From a virus, in IMG/VR virus record IMGVR_UViG_3300046001_010713, positions 1 to 39,547 of that record: DNA of 39,547 nucleotides. One strand, given 5' to 3'. This document shows, piece by piece, positions 32,842 through 38,732 of the stretch (its first letter is position 1; every line of letters begins with the position of its first letter). The translations under genes were made by a program, and so were the position numbers. The notes below the pieces were generated by a model. The model was given only the letters and a program-made list of their open reading frames with translations, had not been told where the DNA came from and ran no database searches.

Positions 32842-33051
32842 TTAAAAATTAAAAGTATGAACAGTCTTTATTTGGCCATGATTCCAGTCTTCCATTATTT
32901 GATTTGCTCGATCAATTCCGTCTCTACTTCTACACATTCTAGACACGTTCAATTGTTTCATCCATTCCTGGAATTTAGGGTCCAGTTGTGTTTGTAGTCG
33001 TTCTTGTTCAAGCCGTTCCCATTGTTCAATGGTAATGTCTTTTATGTTCAT
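32842..33051 (-). CDS. Hypothetical protein
   Basis: 69 residues from the ATG at 33051, chosen because it has the AATTAAAAGTTATG leader; a longer frame to 33162 would overlap the promoter and the upstream gene. Helical and charged (MNIKDITIEQWERLEQERLQ), with a basic CRSRDGIDRANQ segment. No family is recognised. Confidence 0.65.
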   Translation of the reverse strand: MNIKDITIEQWERLEQERLQTQLDPKFQEWMKQLNVSRMCRSRDGIDRANQIMEDWNHGQIKTVHTFNF

Positions 33052-33066
33052 AACTTTTAATTTAAA

Positions 33067-33100
33067 TAAAGATATGAAGAGGGGTTTAGTTCCCCTCTTC
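33067..33100 (-). promoter_or_regulatory. Promoter -7 box preceded by a stem-loop
   Basis: TATCTTTA (33067-33074) lies directly after a 9-bp stem (GAAGAGGGG / CCCCTCTTC, 33076-33100) that begins within the last codons of the upstream gene. The hairpin replaces the TTTG box, so this is a stem-loop promoter cassette or a terminator-promoter overlap. Confidence 0.45.
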
Positions 33101-33400
33101 GTCCAAATAATTTCCAAGTACACCTTCAACCACACGTTTAATTTTATTGTCATCAAACTCAATACTTGTTAACTCCACCTCACGATAATTCATTTCCAAC
33201 TCATAATCACTAAGTACATCTGTACCCCAACTACTAAATTCGTTTTGGAGTGCCTCCACAACGTCATCAATAATCTCTTTAGTGATACCTCCACCATTCA
33301 ACTCATTTACCCATTTAATTACTTCACTTACTGGTACGTAAGCAATCTTTACTAATTCATCTGATGATTGGAGCTTGTCCAATAATTGTTGTTTTGTCAT
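33086..33400 (-). CDS. Hypothetical acidic protein
   Basis: 104 residues, acidic, helical (MTKQQLLDKLQSSDELVKIA; ITKEIIDDVVEALQNEFSSW). Ends in VLGNYLDEEGN, encoded within a terminator-like hairpin. No family is recognised. Confidence 0.7.
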   Translation of the reverse strand: MTKQQLLDKLQSSDELVKIAYVPVSEVIKWVNELNGGGITKEIIDDVVEALQNEFSSWGTDVLSDYELEMNYREVELTSIEFDDNKIKRVVEGVLGNYLDEEGN

Positions 33401-33440
33401 AACCTTGATTTTTAATTTTTAATTAATCAAATTAACAAGT

Positions 33441-33470
33441 TAAATATACACAAAAAAATTGTGTTTCAAA
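33441..33470 (-). promoter_or_regulatory. Host-type promoter
   Basis: TTTG (33467-33470), 18 bases, then TATATTTA (33441-33448). Its 40-base leader shares TTAATTTGATTAA and AAATCAAGGTTATG with the leader of the AT-hook gene. Confidence 0.6.
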
Positions 33471-33651
33471 ATGTTTCCCTAATTAATACTTCCACTCTAG
33501 CTTGTGTGTACTTTGCTTTTACATTTTCATACATCTCCATTGCTTCAATTAGTTGTGTTCTTACTGTACCTGATTGAAACTCATTATCAACCTTAATGTA
33601 ATAGGTAACATCACCTATTGTATTAAATTCTTTAACTAATTCAATTGTCAT
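33466..33651 (-). CDS. Hypothetical protein
   Basis: 61 residues with a beta-strand N-terminal half (NTIGDVTYYIKVDNEFQSGT) and helical C-terminal half (QLIEAMEMYENVKAKYTQAR). No family is recognised. Single-gene unit with its own promoter. Confidence 0.65.
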   Translation of the reverse strand: MTIELVKEFNTIGDVTYYIKVDNEFQSGTVRTQLIEAMEMYENVKAKYTQARVEVLIRETF

Positions 33652-33670
33652 AACTTTTAATTTTATAAAA

Positions 33671-33701
33671 TAAAGATATGTAAAATAATTATGTTTACAA
33701 G
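33671..33701 (-). promoter_or_regulatory. Host-type promoter
   Basis: CTTG (33698-33701), 19 bases, then TATCTTTA (33671-33678), before the AATTAAAAGTTATG leader of the gene at 33466-33651. Confidence 0.55.
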
Positions 33702-33712
33702 CTGAAAATTTG

Positions 33713-33743
33713 TTTGGAAACCAAATAATCTTTTTTACATTTA
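33713..33743 (+). promoter_or_regulatory. Plus-strand host-type promoter
   Basis: TTTG (33713-33716), exactly 19 bases, then TACATTTA (33736-33743), with TTTGGAAACC as in minus-strand copies. It is the only good match I found pointing right and stands back to back with the promoter at 33671-33701. Confidence 0.55.
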
Positions 33744-33748
33744 CATTG

Positions 33749-33890
33749 TCATTTGGACGGGCGCCCTATGAAATGGGTGGAGGGATCAGAGGTAGGCTGC
33801 CTAAGACGTCTTCCACTATCCCCAAAATAAAATTGGTCTAAAATTACGAATAAGAATTTGGTTTCCCAAATCATACCAGGACAACAAAAG
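33749..33890 (+). ncRNA. Candidate small RNA from the plus strand
   Basis: The region directly after the plus-strand promoter is GC-rich over about 75 bases (33755-33825) and holds several self-complementary parts: GGGCGCCC, GTGGA / TCCAC, GGGAT / ATCCC and AGACGTCT. No gene of normal size fits; a 20-codon frame (33768-33830, beginning MKWVEGSEVGCL) is present and may or may not be translated. The 3' end is not defined; the hairpin at 33889-33922 could stop it, but has no T-tract on this strand. Confidence 0.4.
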
Positions 33891-33922
33891 ACCCAGTTCA
33901 TTAATTAAAACGAACCGGGTCT
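33889..33922 (-). terminator. Terminator after the AT-hook gene
   Basis: An 11-bp stem (AGACCCGGTTC / GAACTGGGTCT with one G-T pair) and T-rich tail TTTTGTTG on the minus strand, 28 bases after the stop at 33950. Confidence 0.8.
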
Positions 33923-33949
33923 AGTTGATAACCCCTAAATTACCAACAA

Positions 33950-34201
33950 TTAAGCCACTTCTGTTGTGGCTTGTTTCTTTGGGCGTCCACGCTTCACAAC
34001 TTCACCATTTGCAATTCGTTCTGCAAACGCTGCGAGACGTTGCTGGCGTGCACTGTTTTCATTTGGTTTACGTCCACGTTGAACACTTAATCCTTGCTCT
34101 GCCAATGCGGCACGAGTTGCAAGTTTCAACTGACGAGCGCTGTTAGGATTTACCTTACGTCCACGCTGTTTTGTTTCGGTTGTCTGAATTGTTGTTTCCA
34201 T
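33950..34201 (-). CDS. AT-hook-type DNA-binding protein with internal repeat
   Basis: 83 residues, strongly basic. Three AT-hook-like cores are visible: QRGRKVN (12-18), QRGRKPN (41-47) and KRGRPKK (70-76). The first two belong to a duplicated unit RGRKxNxNSARQ (13-24 and 42-53). AT-hooks bind the minor groove of AT-rich DNA, which suits an AT-rich phage. Likely a nucleoid-like or transcription-modulating early protein. It has its own promoter and terminator, and lies next to the repeat-rich gene-free region. Confidence 0.75.
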   Translation of the reverse strand: METTIQTTETKQRGRKVNPNSARQLKLATRAALAEQGLSVQRGRKPNENSARQQRLAAFAERIANGEVVKRGRPKKQATTEVA

Positions 34202-34247
34202 AACCTTGATTTTTGTTTTTTTTATTTATTTAATCAAATTAACAAAC

Positions 34248-34278
34248 TAAATATACTATGTTTTTATTTGGTTTCAAA
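34248..34278 (-). promoter_or_regulatory. Host-type promoter for the AT-hook gene
   Basis: TTTG (34275-34278), 19 bases, then TATATTTA (34248-34255) on the coding strand. Confidence 0.6.
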
Positions 34279-34785
34279 ATTTTCCTTAACAAAAAAACAT
34301 ATTTCTGGATATACAAAAACATTTGAAATGATTTGTTGATGTCGCGCTGAATTCATGCATACAAACACAACACCATTACCCACATTACTCTGTTTCATTC
34401 CACATATTATCAAATATCCATACATAAAAAAATACCGATATGTTTATGTTTTGATATACTTATATGCTATCTTCCATATTTGGAACGTTTAACATATAAC
34501 ATAAATCTATGTTAATTTGTTGAGTTTCCCGCGTAAACTTCAATTACCTCTTGTCAATCACGCCTATGGTCACATAAAAAGAAGGCGCGGTAACTACGTT
34601 ATATTCAACCATAATGTTATACCAGTATGTTCCCACGTAGGGACGTTACCCGTTTCTATCGTTCCCCCGTTTCACCGTCCGACGTTTACCCACATTACGT
34701 TTATCCACATTACGGTTCCCACGTAACGTTATATTCTTTCCTGCTTTAATTGCATTAACAAAAAAACGCAACAGAAAAAAATTCA
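34279..34785. other. Gene-free region with DnaA-box-like tandem repeats, candidate origin
   Basis: No credible gene is seen; the plus-strand frame at 34517-34726 has no family features. Repeats include TTACCCACA (34376-34384 and 34686-34694) and TTATCCACA (34701-34709), the last identical to the canonical DnaA box. The last two are in tandem 15-base units (34685-34699, 34700-34714). GTTCCCACGTA occurs at 34629-34639 and 34715-34725, and ACGTTATATTC at 34596-34606 and 34726-34736. The arrangement is that of a replication origin or a multi-site regulatory region. Confidence 0.5.
34685..34728 (+). repeat. Tandem 15-base iterons
   Basis: TTTACCCACATTACG and TTTATCCACATTACG are adjacent 15-base copies, followed by a degenerate 14-base third copy GTTCCCACGTAACG. 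Confidence 0.75.
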
Positions 34786-35001
34786 TTACTCGTCGTTTTT
34801 ATTATCCAAAAATTCATCGGTACTCTCCGCCACACGATATTTCATGTTCATATTATGTCTGAGTTCATCTTCTTCTAATATACGTTCCTTATTTGCTTCC
34901 CACCATTCCCTATAGCTTGGTGATGTTAACATGCTTCGCTCATGTTGTTCATTATCCCATTGCTTTGCGTTTGGGTCCGTTTCATTGCTATAAACTGCCA
35001 T
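34786..35001 (-). CDS. Hypothetical acidic protein
   Basis: 71 residues, charged, helical (DNEQHERSMLTSPSYREWWE), no family recognised. It follows the gene at 35016-35249 by 14 bases and is probably co-transcribed from the promoter at 35277-35307. It is the last gene before the 584-base gene-free region. Confidence 0.65.
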   Translation of the reverse strand: MAVYSNETDPNAKQWDNEQHERSMLTSPSYREWWEANKERILEEDELRHNMNMKYRVAESTDEFLDNKNDE

Positions 35002-35015
35002 ATACTATGTTTAAT

Positions 35016-35249
35016 TTATTCATCAATATCATTTCCGTCCATATCAAAATCCTCATACGTTTCACATACCTCTCTCAATTCTTGCCCTAGTTCCGATTTG
35101 ACATCTATTGTTCCTTCATTATCACTTGTGATGAACCAAAAATCTACTATTTCATCCTCTTGACATTGCACATAAAAAACATCGTCTGGTCCTTCAATAG
35201 TCCAATGAATTGTTCTGTAAATTACCTTGTCGGTTACTTGATAATCCAT
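35016..35249 (-). CDS. Hypothetical acidic protein
   Basis: 77 residues, beta-rich N-terminal part (DKVIYRTIHWTIEGPDDVFY), very acidic C-terminus (ETYEDFDMDGNDIDE). No family is recognised. Acidic, small, early proteins of this kind often bind and inhibit host enzymes in phages generally; this is only a class-level remark. Confidence 0.65.
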   Translation of the reverse strand: MDYQVTDKVIYRTIHWTIEGPDDVFYVQCQEDEIVDFWFITSDNEGTIDVKSELGQELREVCETYEDFDMDGNDIDE

Positions 35250-35276
35250 AACTTTTATTTTAATTATTTAATACGT

Positions 35277-35307
35277 TAAATATAAGAAAAAAACTTGGTC
35301 ACTCAAA
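35277..35307 (-). promoter_or_regulatory. Host-type promoter
   Basis: TTTG (35304-35307), 19 bases, then TATATTTA (35277-35284), driving the genes at 35016 and 34786. Confidence 0.6.
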
Positions 35308-35502
35308 ATATCCATTTTGTTGATGCCATACTCCGTTTATTTGTATCTCAATTGTGTAATCGCCGTTGTATTTTCTATTTTCGGGATGTGTTAACCATAC
35401 CTTAACACCTTGTTCCCAAATTTTTAATTCATCCCCGTCCCACGCTTGCTCAATGGTTTCTAGTTGTTGCAAATCGCGTTTGCTGTAACTAATTGTATTC
35501 AT
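35299..35502 (-). CDS. Hypothetical protein
   Basis: 67 residues. The C-terminal part (YNGDYTIEIQINGVWHQQNG) suggests beta strands, the N-terminal part a helix (KRDLQQLETIEQAWDGDELK). No family is recognised. The -33 box of the next promoter is embedded in its last codons. Confidence 0.65.
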   Translation of the reverse strand: MNTISYSKRDLQQLETIEQAWDGDELKIWEQGVKVWLTHPENRKYNGDYTIEIQINGVWHQQNGYFE

Positions 35503-35523
35503 AACTAATTTATTTAATTACCT

Positions 35524-35555
35524 TAAACATACACACAAAAAACTTGGTTTACAAA
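35524..35555 (-). promoter_or_regulatory. Host-type promoter
   Basis: TTTG (35552-35555), 20 bases, then TATGTTTA (35524-35531), 21 bases before the ATG at 35502. Confidence 0.55.
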
Positions 35556-35791
35556 TGATTACCCGTAAGCATATTTTGCTTAGTTGTAACCATTAGTGGT
35601 GTTTCCCTTGTTCCATACACCCAATGATATAACAAATCATTTACCAATTCTGCATAAAATTCTGGATCTGCCTTGATATCTTCAAGCGTTGATTCAAATG
35701 CATTTTCAATTTGCTTTGACCTGTCTACATAGTTAATATCAAGGTAAGGATTGTACCTTTTGTCTGGTGCAAATAGTGGTGTTGTTGTCAT
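35549..35791 (-). CDS. Hypothetical protein
   Basis: 80 residues, helical acidic middle (KQIENAFESTLEDIKADPEF). No family is recognised. It begins seven bases after the gene at 35799-36035 and shares its promoter. Confidence 0.65.
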   Translation of the reverse strand: MTTTPLFAPDKRYNPYLDINYVDRSKQIENAFESTLEDIKADPEFYAELVNDLLYHWVYGTRETPLMVTTKQNMLTGNHL

Positions 35792-35798
35792 AACCTAT

Positions 35799-36035
35799 TT
35801 ATTTAATTACCTTAAAATACTTCTTTACATCATTATATTCCCACCAACCATCATTACATTCACCTTTCCACTCACCTTCAATACAAATAAAATCCCCATC
35901 TTCATCTTTTTCCCACACATCACCTACAACCAACAAATGAGAAAAAGAACTCTGAAATTCCTTCTCATCTATCATTCCTATACCACTCAAATCCTCGGAC
36001 ACATAGTAAGCGTTTTTTACTACTTTGATTTTCAT
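35799..36035 (-). CDS. Hypothetical protein, EGEW-motif family
   Basis: 78 residues, beta-rich. The segment VVGDVWEKDEDGDFICIEGE followed by WKGECNDGWWE parallels GDAVKLIKTEEGSVYVEGEW followed by GWCSGWE in the protein at 36823-37035, so the two appear to be paralogues with a small SH3-like barrel. Function unknown. First gene of a two-gene unit. Confidence 0.7.
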   Translation of the reverse strand: MKIKVVKNAYYVSEDLSGIGMIDEKEFQSSFSHLLVVGDVWEKDEDGDFICIEGEWKGECNDGWWEYNDVKKYFKVIK

Positions 36036-36054
36036 ATGTTTTAATTTTATGAAT

Positions 36055-36085
36055 TAAATATACAAACAAAAATTATGTTTCCAAG
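36055..36085 (-). promoter_or_regulatory. Host-type promoter with upstream palindrome
   Basis: CTTG (36082-36085), 19 bases, then TATATTTA (36055-36062). The palindrome CGTATATACG (36086-36095) directly abuts the -33 side. Confidence 0.55.
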
Positions 36086-36095
36086 CGTATATACG
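36086..36095. promoter_or_regulatory. CGTATATACG palindrome, candidate operator
   Basis: Identical to the palindrome at 31503-31512 and likewise placed at the edge of a host-type promoter, here abutting the -33 box. Confidence 0.35.
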
Positions 36096-36122
36096 TATGT
36101 TTGTATTGATGTGTTGTACTGC

Positions 36123-36153
36123 AAAAGCTCTGCTATTTTTTATTTAACAGAGC
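36123..36153 (-). terminator. Stem-loop terminator
   Basis: GCTCTG / CAGAGC stem (36127-36132 and 36148-36153) with a 15-base AT-rich loop and a short TTTT tail, spanning the stop of the gene at 36140-36382. Confidence 0.5.
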
Positions 36154-36382
36154 CGTAAACCATCAAGTTTTCAATAACACACATATACGACCCTTCTCTA
36201 TTAAAACCATGTGCCTCGTACCATAACAACAAATCTTCAATTGATTCACATTCGTTTATTTCATCTTTCATTCCGTTGATATACGGAACAGGGTCATTAC
36301 CTTCATCGCTATGAAAATCGTTGAGCCATTCTGCTTCACTTTTGATAACGATTTGTTTCAAATCATTTAGTGTTATAGCCAT
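36140..36382 (-). CDS. Hypothetical acidic protein
   Basis: 80 residues, helical and acidic (MAITLNDLKQIVIKSEAEWL; DEINECESIEDLLLWYEAHG). No family is recognised. Follows the gene at 36396-36587 by 13 bases, and its 3' end lies in a terminator hairpin. Confidence 0.68.
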   Translation of the reverse strand: MAITLNDLKQIVIKSEAEWLNDFHSDEGNDPVPYINGMKDEINECESIEDLLLWYEAHGFNREGSYMCVIENLMVYGSVK

Positions 36383-36395
36383 AACCTTGATTTAA

Positions 36396-36587
36396 TTACA
36401 TATAAATTTGTTCTGCTATGTATTCGGCTAAGTCATCATCATAAATCAATTCGTCCTTGTCGTTAAACAATTCCCAATCGATGATTTTACCTCTATCATC
36501 TAGATACTCCTTGTATGTGTATCTGTTTTCTTCTACTATTACTTCGTAAATAGTAGTTGTTGTTGTTAGTTGTGATAGTATTTGCAT
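36396..36587 (-). CDS. Hypothetical acidic protein
   Basis: 63 residues, acidic, beta-rich then helical (YEVIVEENRYTYKEYLDDRG; DDLAEYIAEQIYM). No family is recognised. First gene of a two-gene unit. Confidence 0.65.
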   Translation of the reverse strand: MQILSQLTTTTTIYEVIVEENRYTYKEYLDDRGKIIDWELFNDKDELIYDDDLAEYIAEQIYM

Positions 36588-36602
36588 AACCTTTTATTTA
36601 GT

Positions 36603-36633
36603 TAAATGTATAAACAAAAACTGCGTTACCCAA
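36603..36633 (-). promoter_or_regulatory. Host-type promoter
   Basis: TTGG (36630-36633), 19 bases, then TACATTTA (36603-36610), 15 bases before the ATG at 36587. The -33 region lies in the 3' end of the upstream gene. Confidence 0.5.
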
Positions 36634-36817
36634 TTTTGAAATCGGTGTATTGTTCTGCTAGTTCGATTACTTCACCTTCATCTAGTACCATTACACCACC
36701 TTCGTCATATAACCCCCAAATGCCATTGTTTACAAATATCCATTTGTCTTCATGTTGTTGAAATTCTGCTCCGTATTTTTTTAATGCTTTCAAAGCACCA
36801 TTTAAAATCATATTCAT
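36626..36817 (-). CDS. Hypothetical protein
   Basis: 63 residues (LKALKKYGAEFQQHEDKWIF, then NNGIWGLYDEGG). A short beta-hairpin-like region with acidic C-terminus. Begins five bases after the upstream gene, so co-transcribed with the EGEW-motif protein. No family is recognised. Confidence 0.65.
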   Translation of the reverse strand: MNMILNGALKALKKYGAEFQQHEDKWIFVNNGIWGLYDEGGVMVLDEGEVIELAEQYTDFKIG

Positions 36818-36822
36818 AACTT

Positions 36823-37035
36823 TTATTTTATTGTAACGTTATAGTTTGTATCCATCATTTTAAAATGTACAACAAATTCCTTTGGACTAAAAATTAATTC
36901 CCAACCACTACACCAACCCCACTCTCCTTCAACATACACTGATCCTTCTTCTGTTTTGATGAGTTTAACTGCATCACCTTGCATAGCAACAACATTTTCA
37001 TTGTCTGCTATTCCTTTAATACATTCAAATTTCAT
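36823..37035 (-). CDS. Hypothetical protein, EGEW-motif family
   Basis: 70 residues, beta-rich. It shares the GD-(x)n-EG-(x)n-VEGEW-GxC-xGW pattern with the protein at 35799-36035. Likely a small barrel of SH3-like topology; function unknown. First gene of a two-gene unit. Confidence 0.7.
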   Translation of the reverse strand: MKFECIKGIADNENVVAMQGDAVKLIKTEEGSVYVEGEWGWCSGWELIFSPKEFVVHFKMMDTNYNVTIK

Positions 37036-37051
37036 AACTTATTTATTTAGT

Positions 37052-37086
37052 TAAATGTAAAAATAAAAGCTAGGTTTTCCTAGCTT
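37052..37086 (-). terminator. Terminator overlapping a promoter -7 box
   Basis: An 8-bp stem (AAGCTAGG / CCTAGCTT, 37067-37086) with an AAAA loop and the tail TTATTTTTACATTTAA on the minus strand. The tail contains the -7 box TACATTTA (37052-37059) for the gene at 36823-37035. Confidence 0.7.
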
Positions 37087-37493
37087 CATTCTGGATGTAA
37101 TTCGTATAGATTTATTGTTTCCTTGGTATTTATTTTGTAACACTCCCAATAATCACCATCAAACACATACAAATAATCTACATTGTCATCTTTAAGTAAA
37201 TCATTAAAATATGCGGTTCGTTTACTTGTATCTGATTCACCTCTGTCTCGTCCATAGGCTAAACACCATTTTTCGTTGTGTGTAGTTCTATCGTTAAAAT
37301 CTTGTTTTTCACCGATTTCTTCTGATAAAATACTCAAACTACCTAAGTCAAGTAATTGCCTTACTTTGTTAATGTTTTGGTAGTGTTCAGCTAAAATTTT
37401 TCCGTTGTGCTGTGGATAACCATCATAGTGACAATAAATGTAATCAATGGTTCCATCTGTGTTTCTAACACCAATGTGTGATCTTGTTGCCAT
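37086..37493 (-). CDS. Conserved phage protein (MATRSHIGV family)
   Basis: 135 residues. The N-terminus MATRSHIGVRNTDGTIDYIY, then CHYDGYPQHNG, is a widespread signature among phage and bacterial proteins of unknown function. The rest alternates acidic loops and Tyr-rich strands (DYLYVFDGDYWECYKI). It lies downstream of the tRNA-like gene and has no promoter of its own, so the two are probably one transcript, ended by the terminator at 37052-37086. Confidence 0.85.
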   Translation of the reverse strand: MATRSHIGVRNTDGTIDYIYCHYDGYPQHNGKILAEHYQNINKVRQLLDLGSLSILSEEIGEKQDFNDRTTHNEKWCLAYGRDRGESDTSKRTAYFNDLLKDDNVDYLYVFDGDYWECYKINTKETINLYELHPE

Positions 37494-37509
37494 AACCTTT
37501 ATTTTTTAG

Positions 37510-37607
37510 TAGTCAGGACAGGATTCGAACCTGTAAATCTTTTCCTTGTGTACTCTAACAATTAAGAGTGTATAAGGTTTTTACGTCTAACATTCCGCCA
37601 CCTGACT
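37510..37607 (-). tRNA. tRNA-like gene, Leu-type ends, abnormal anticodon arm
   Basis: On the minus strand there is a perfect 7-bp acceptor stem (AGTCAGG / CCTGACT) with discriminator A and no CCA, a perfect T-arm (ACAGG TTCGAAT CCTGT), and a D-arm region TGGCGGAATGTTAGACG resembling Leu tRNAs, with one of the usual D-loop GG pair lost. The middle 48 bases do not fold into a normal anticodon arm plus variable arm. Instead they give one long interrupted hairpin (CCTT / AAGG and ACTCT / AGAGT with an 8-base loop). The anticodon cannot be assigned. It may be a decayed or specialised tRNA-like RNA. Promoter at 37622-37653. Confidence 0.6.
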
Positions 37608-37621
37608 ATCTTTTATTTATT

Positions 37622-37653
37622 TAAATATACAAACAAAAATTTGGTTTATCTAA
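37622..37653 (-). promoter_or_regulatory. Host-type promoter for the tRNA-like gene
   Basis: TTAG (37650-37653), 20 bases, then TATATTTA (37622-37629), 14 bases upstream of the tRNA-like 5' end. Confidence 0.5.
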
Positions 37654-37923
37654 TTAATTATCTTCTACATCACCCCAAGAATTGATATAAAACCTATATC
37701 CTGCTTCTTCAAGTGCTTTACTAATTTCTCTCGCAATGTGCCAACGTGGCTCTGTATCATGTACTTCAGGATGTTTTGCTTCTACCTTATCAAGACCCTC
37801 ATTATAGATCTTTTCAATATCTTCTTTAGTTAATCGAGTCTTACCCAAGATCTTTTTCTTGACTGACTTGACCATTGATTCGCAGGCTCGATCACCTGCT
37901 GGTGTAAACATTTCGTATGGCAT
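37654..37923 (-). CDS. Hypothetical protein
   Basis: 89 residues, helical, with a C-terminal strand (AGYRFYINSWGDVEDN). Basic N-terminal half (DRACESMVKSVKKKILGKTR). No family is recognised. Single-gene unit. Confidence 0.7.
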   Translation of the reverse strand: MPYEMFTPAGDRACESMVKSVKKKILGKTRLTKEDIEKIYNEGLDKVEAKHPEVHDTEPRWHIAREISKALEEAGYRFYINSWGDVEDN

Positions 37924-37939
37924 AACCTTTTTATTTAAT

Positions 37940-37971
37940 TAAAGATAAAAACTTTATTTGGTTTCTTCAAA
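37940..37971 (-). promoter_or_regulatory. Host-type promoter
   Basis: TTTG (37968-37971), 20 bases, then TATCTTTA (37940-37947), with the AAATAAAAAGGTTATG leader. Confidence 0.6.
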
Positions 37972-38430
37972 CTTAAACGCATTACGAATAGGACGTCTAA
38001 AACCATTATTCCTAATTTTAAAATTACCATTATCATAAATAACCCCATCCTTAATAGTTAAAGCGTGTCCCCTTACTAATATAAAATAAGTACCTTTGTT
38101 GTGTTTCTGAGAAAATGTTCCTACTGTATATTGAACTTTCTTGTGGGTATAATCAGGGTTATACAAATCATTAGAAGAAATAGATATAAAATGTTTATTA
38201 TTTATTTTTACCTCTGCATTTGAAAGGATTGATAGTTTAATAGCAGTTAGTGATGTTCCCTCTCGATCAGGTCGTTTTAGATTTTCTTTAACCCATTTGT
38301 GTGCTGTTGGATAATCTGTGTCTGCGGCAATAGCCATTGCTCTAACAACACAATCATTGTTTTCCCATTCAAATCCTGTTTTATCTAAAACAGATGTTGA
38401 ACTAATTACTTCTGGTTTGTTATTATTCAT
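37954..38430 (-). CDS. Cysteine-peptidase-like protein (C39/papain-like fold)
   Basis: 158 residues. The pattern NNDCVVRAMAIAADTDYPTA with Cys27, then GTYFILVRGHALTIKDGVIY with His122 and a following Asp/Asn (D133 or N134) is that of a papain-like Cys-His dyad in small phage proteins related to the C39 group. Activity is plausible because Cys, His and the Asn/Asp are in the right order, but the substrate is unknown. Single-gene unit; an early role against host proteins is conceivable. Confidence 0.7.
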   Translation of the reverse strand: MNNNKPEVISSTSVLDKTGFEWENNDCVVRAMAIAADTDYPTAHKWVKENLKRPDREGTSLTAIKLSILSNAEVKINNKHFISISSNDLYNPDYTHKKVQYTVGTFSQKHNKGTYFILVRGHALTIKDGVIYDNGNFKIRNNGFRRPIRNAFKFEETK

Positions 38431-38447
38431 AACCTTTTTTATTTGTA

Positions 38448-38480
38448 TAAATGTACAAACAAAAATTTAGTTTCTAAAAA
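38448..38480 (-). promoter_or_regulatory. Host-type promoter
   Basis: TTAG (38474-38477), 18 bases, then TACATTTA (38448-38455), with TTTTTGTTTG directly before the -7 box as in several other copies. Confidence 0.5.
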
Positions 38481-38484
38481 CTAA

Positions 38485-38721
38485 TCACTTCACAATTTCA
38501 CTATATTTCTTCCAATTAACGGCTCCATATGAAGCATCTTCAATAGGCATAGCTAACATACATTCATTATCAAATTTACCTATTGCTATAAAACCAAACC
38601 CTTCACAAATAAGTGGTATGTAATAGTCATTTTCCAATAGTTCAAATTCCAAAAGTATATCAAAATCACCTTCAAACCCCATATCATGGAGTTCACAATA
38701 CTGCTTACTAAAATCAGCCAT
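38485..38721 (-). CDS. Hypothetical acidic protein
   Basis: 78 residues, acidic, beta-rich (NDYYIPLICEGFGFIAIGKF). No family is recognised. Starts 11 bases after the upstream gene and has no promoter of its own; co-transcribed with it. Confidence 0.68.
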   Translation of the reverse strand: MADFSKQYCELHDMGFEGDFDILLEFELLENDYYIPLICEGFGFIAIGKFDNECMLAMPIEDASYGAVNWKKYSEIVK

Positions 38722-38732
38722 GTTATGTTATT

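Noticed and set aside
34517-34726. Plus-strand frame of 69 codons in the gene-free region
   Set aside because: Its His/Pro/Thr-rich end is the translation of the tandem repeats; no promoter or leader like those of real genes.
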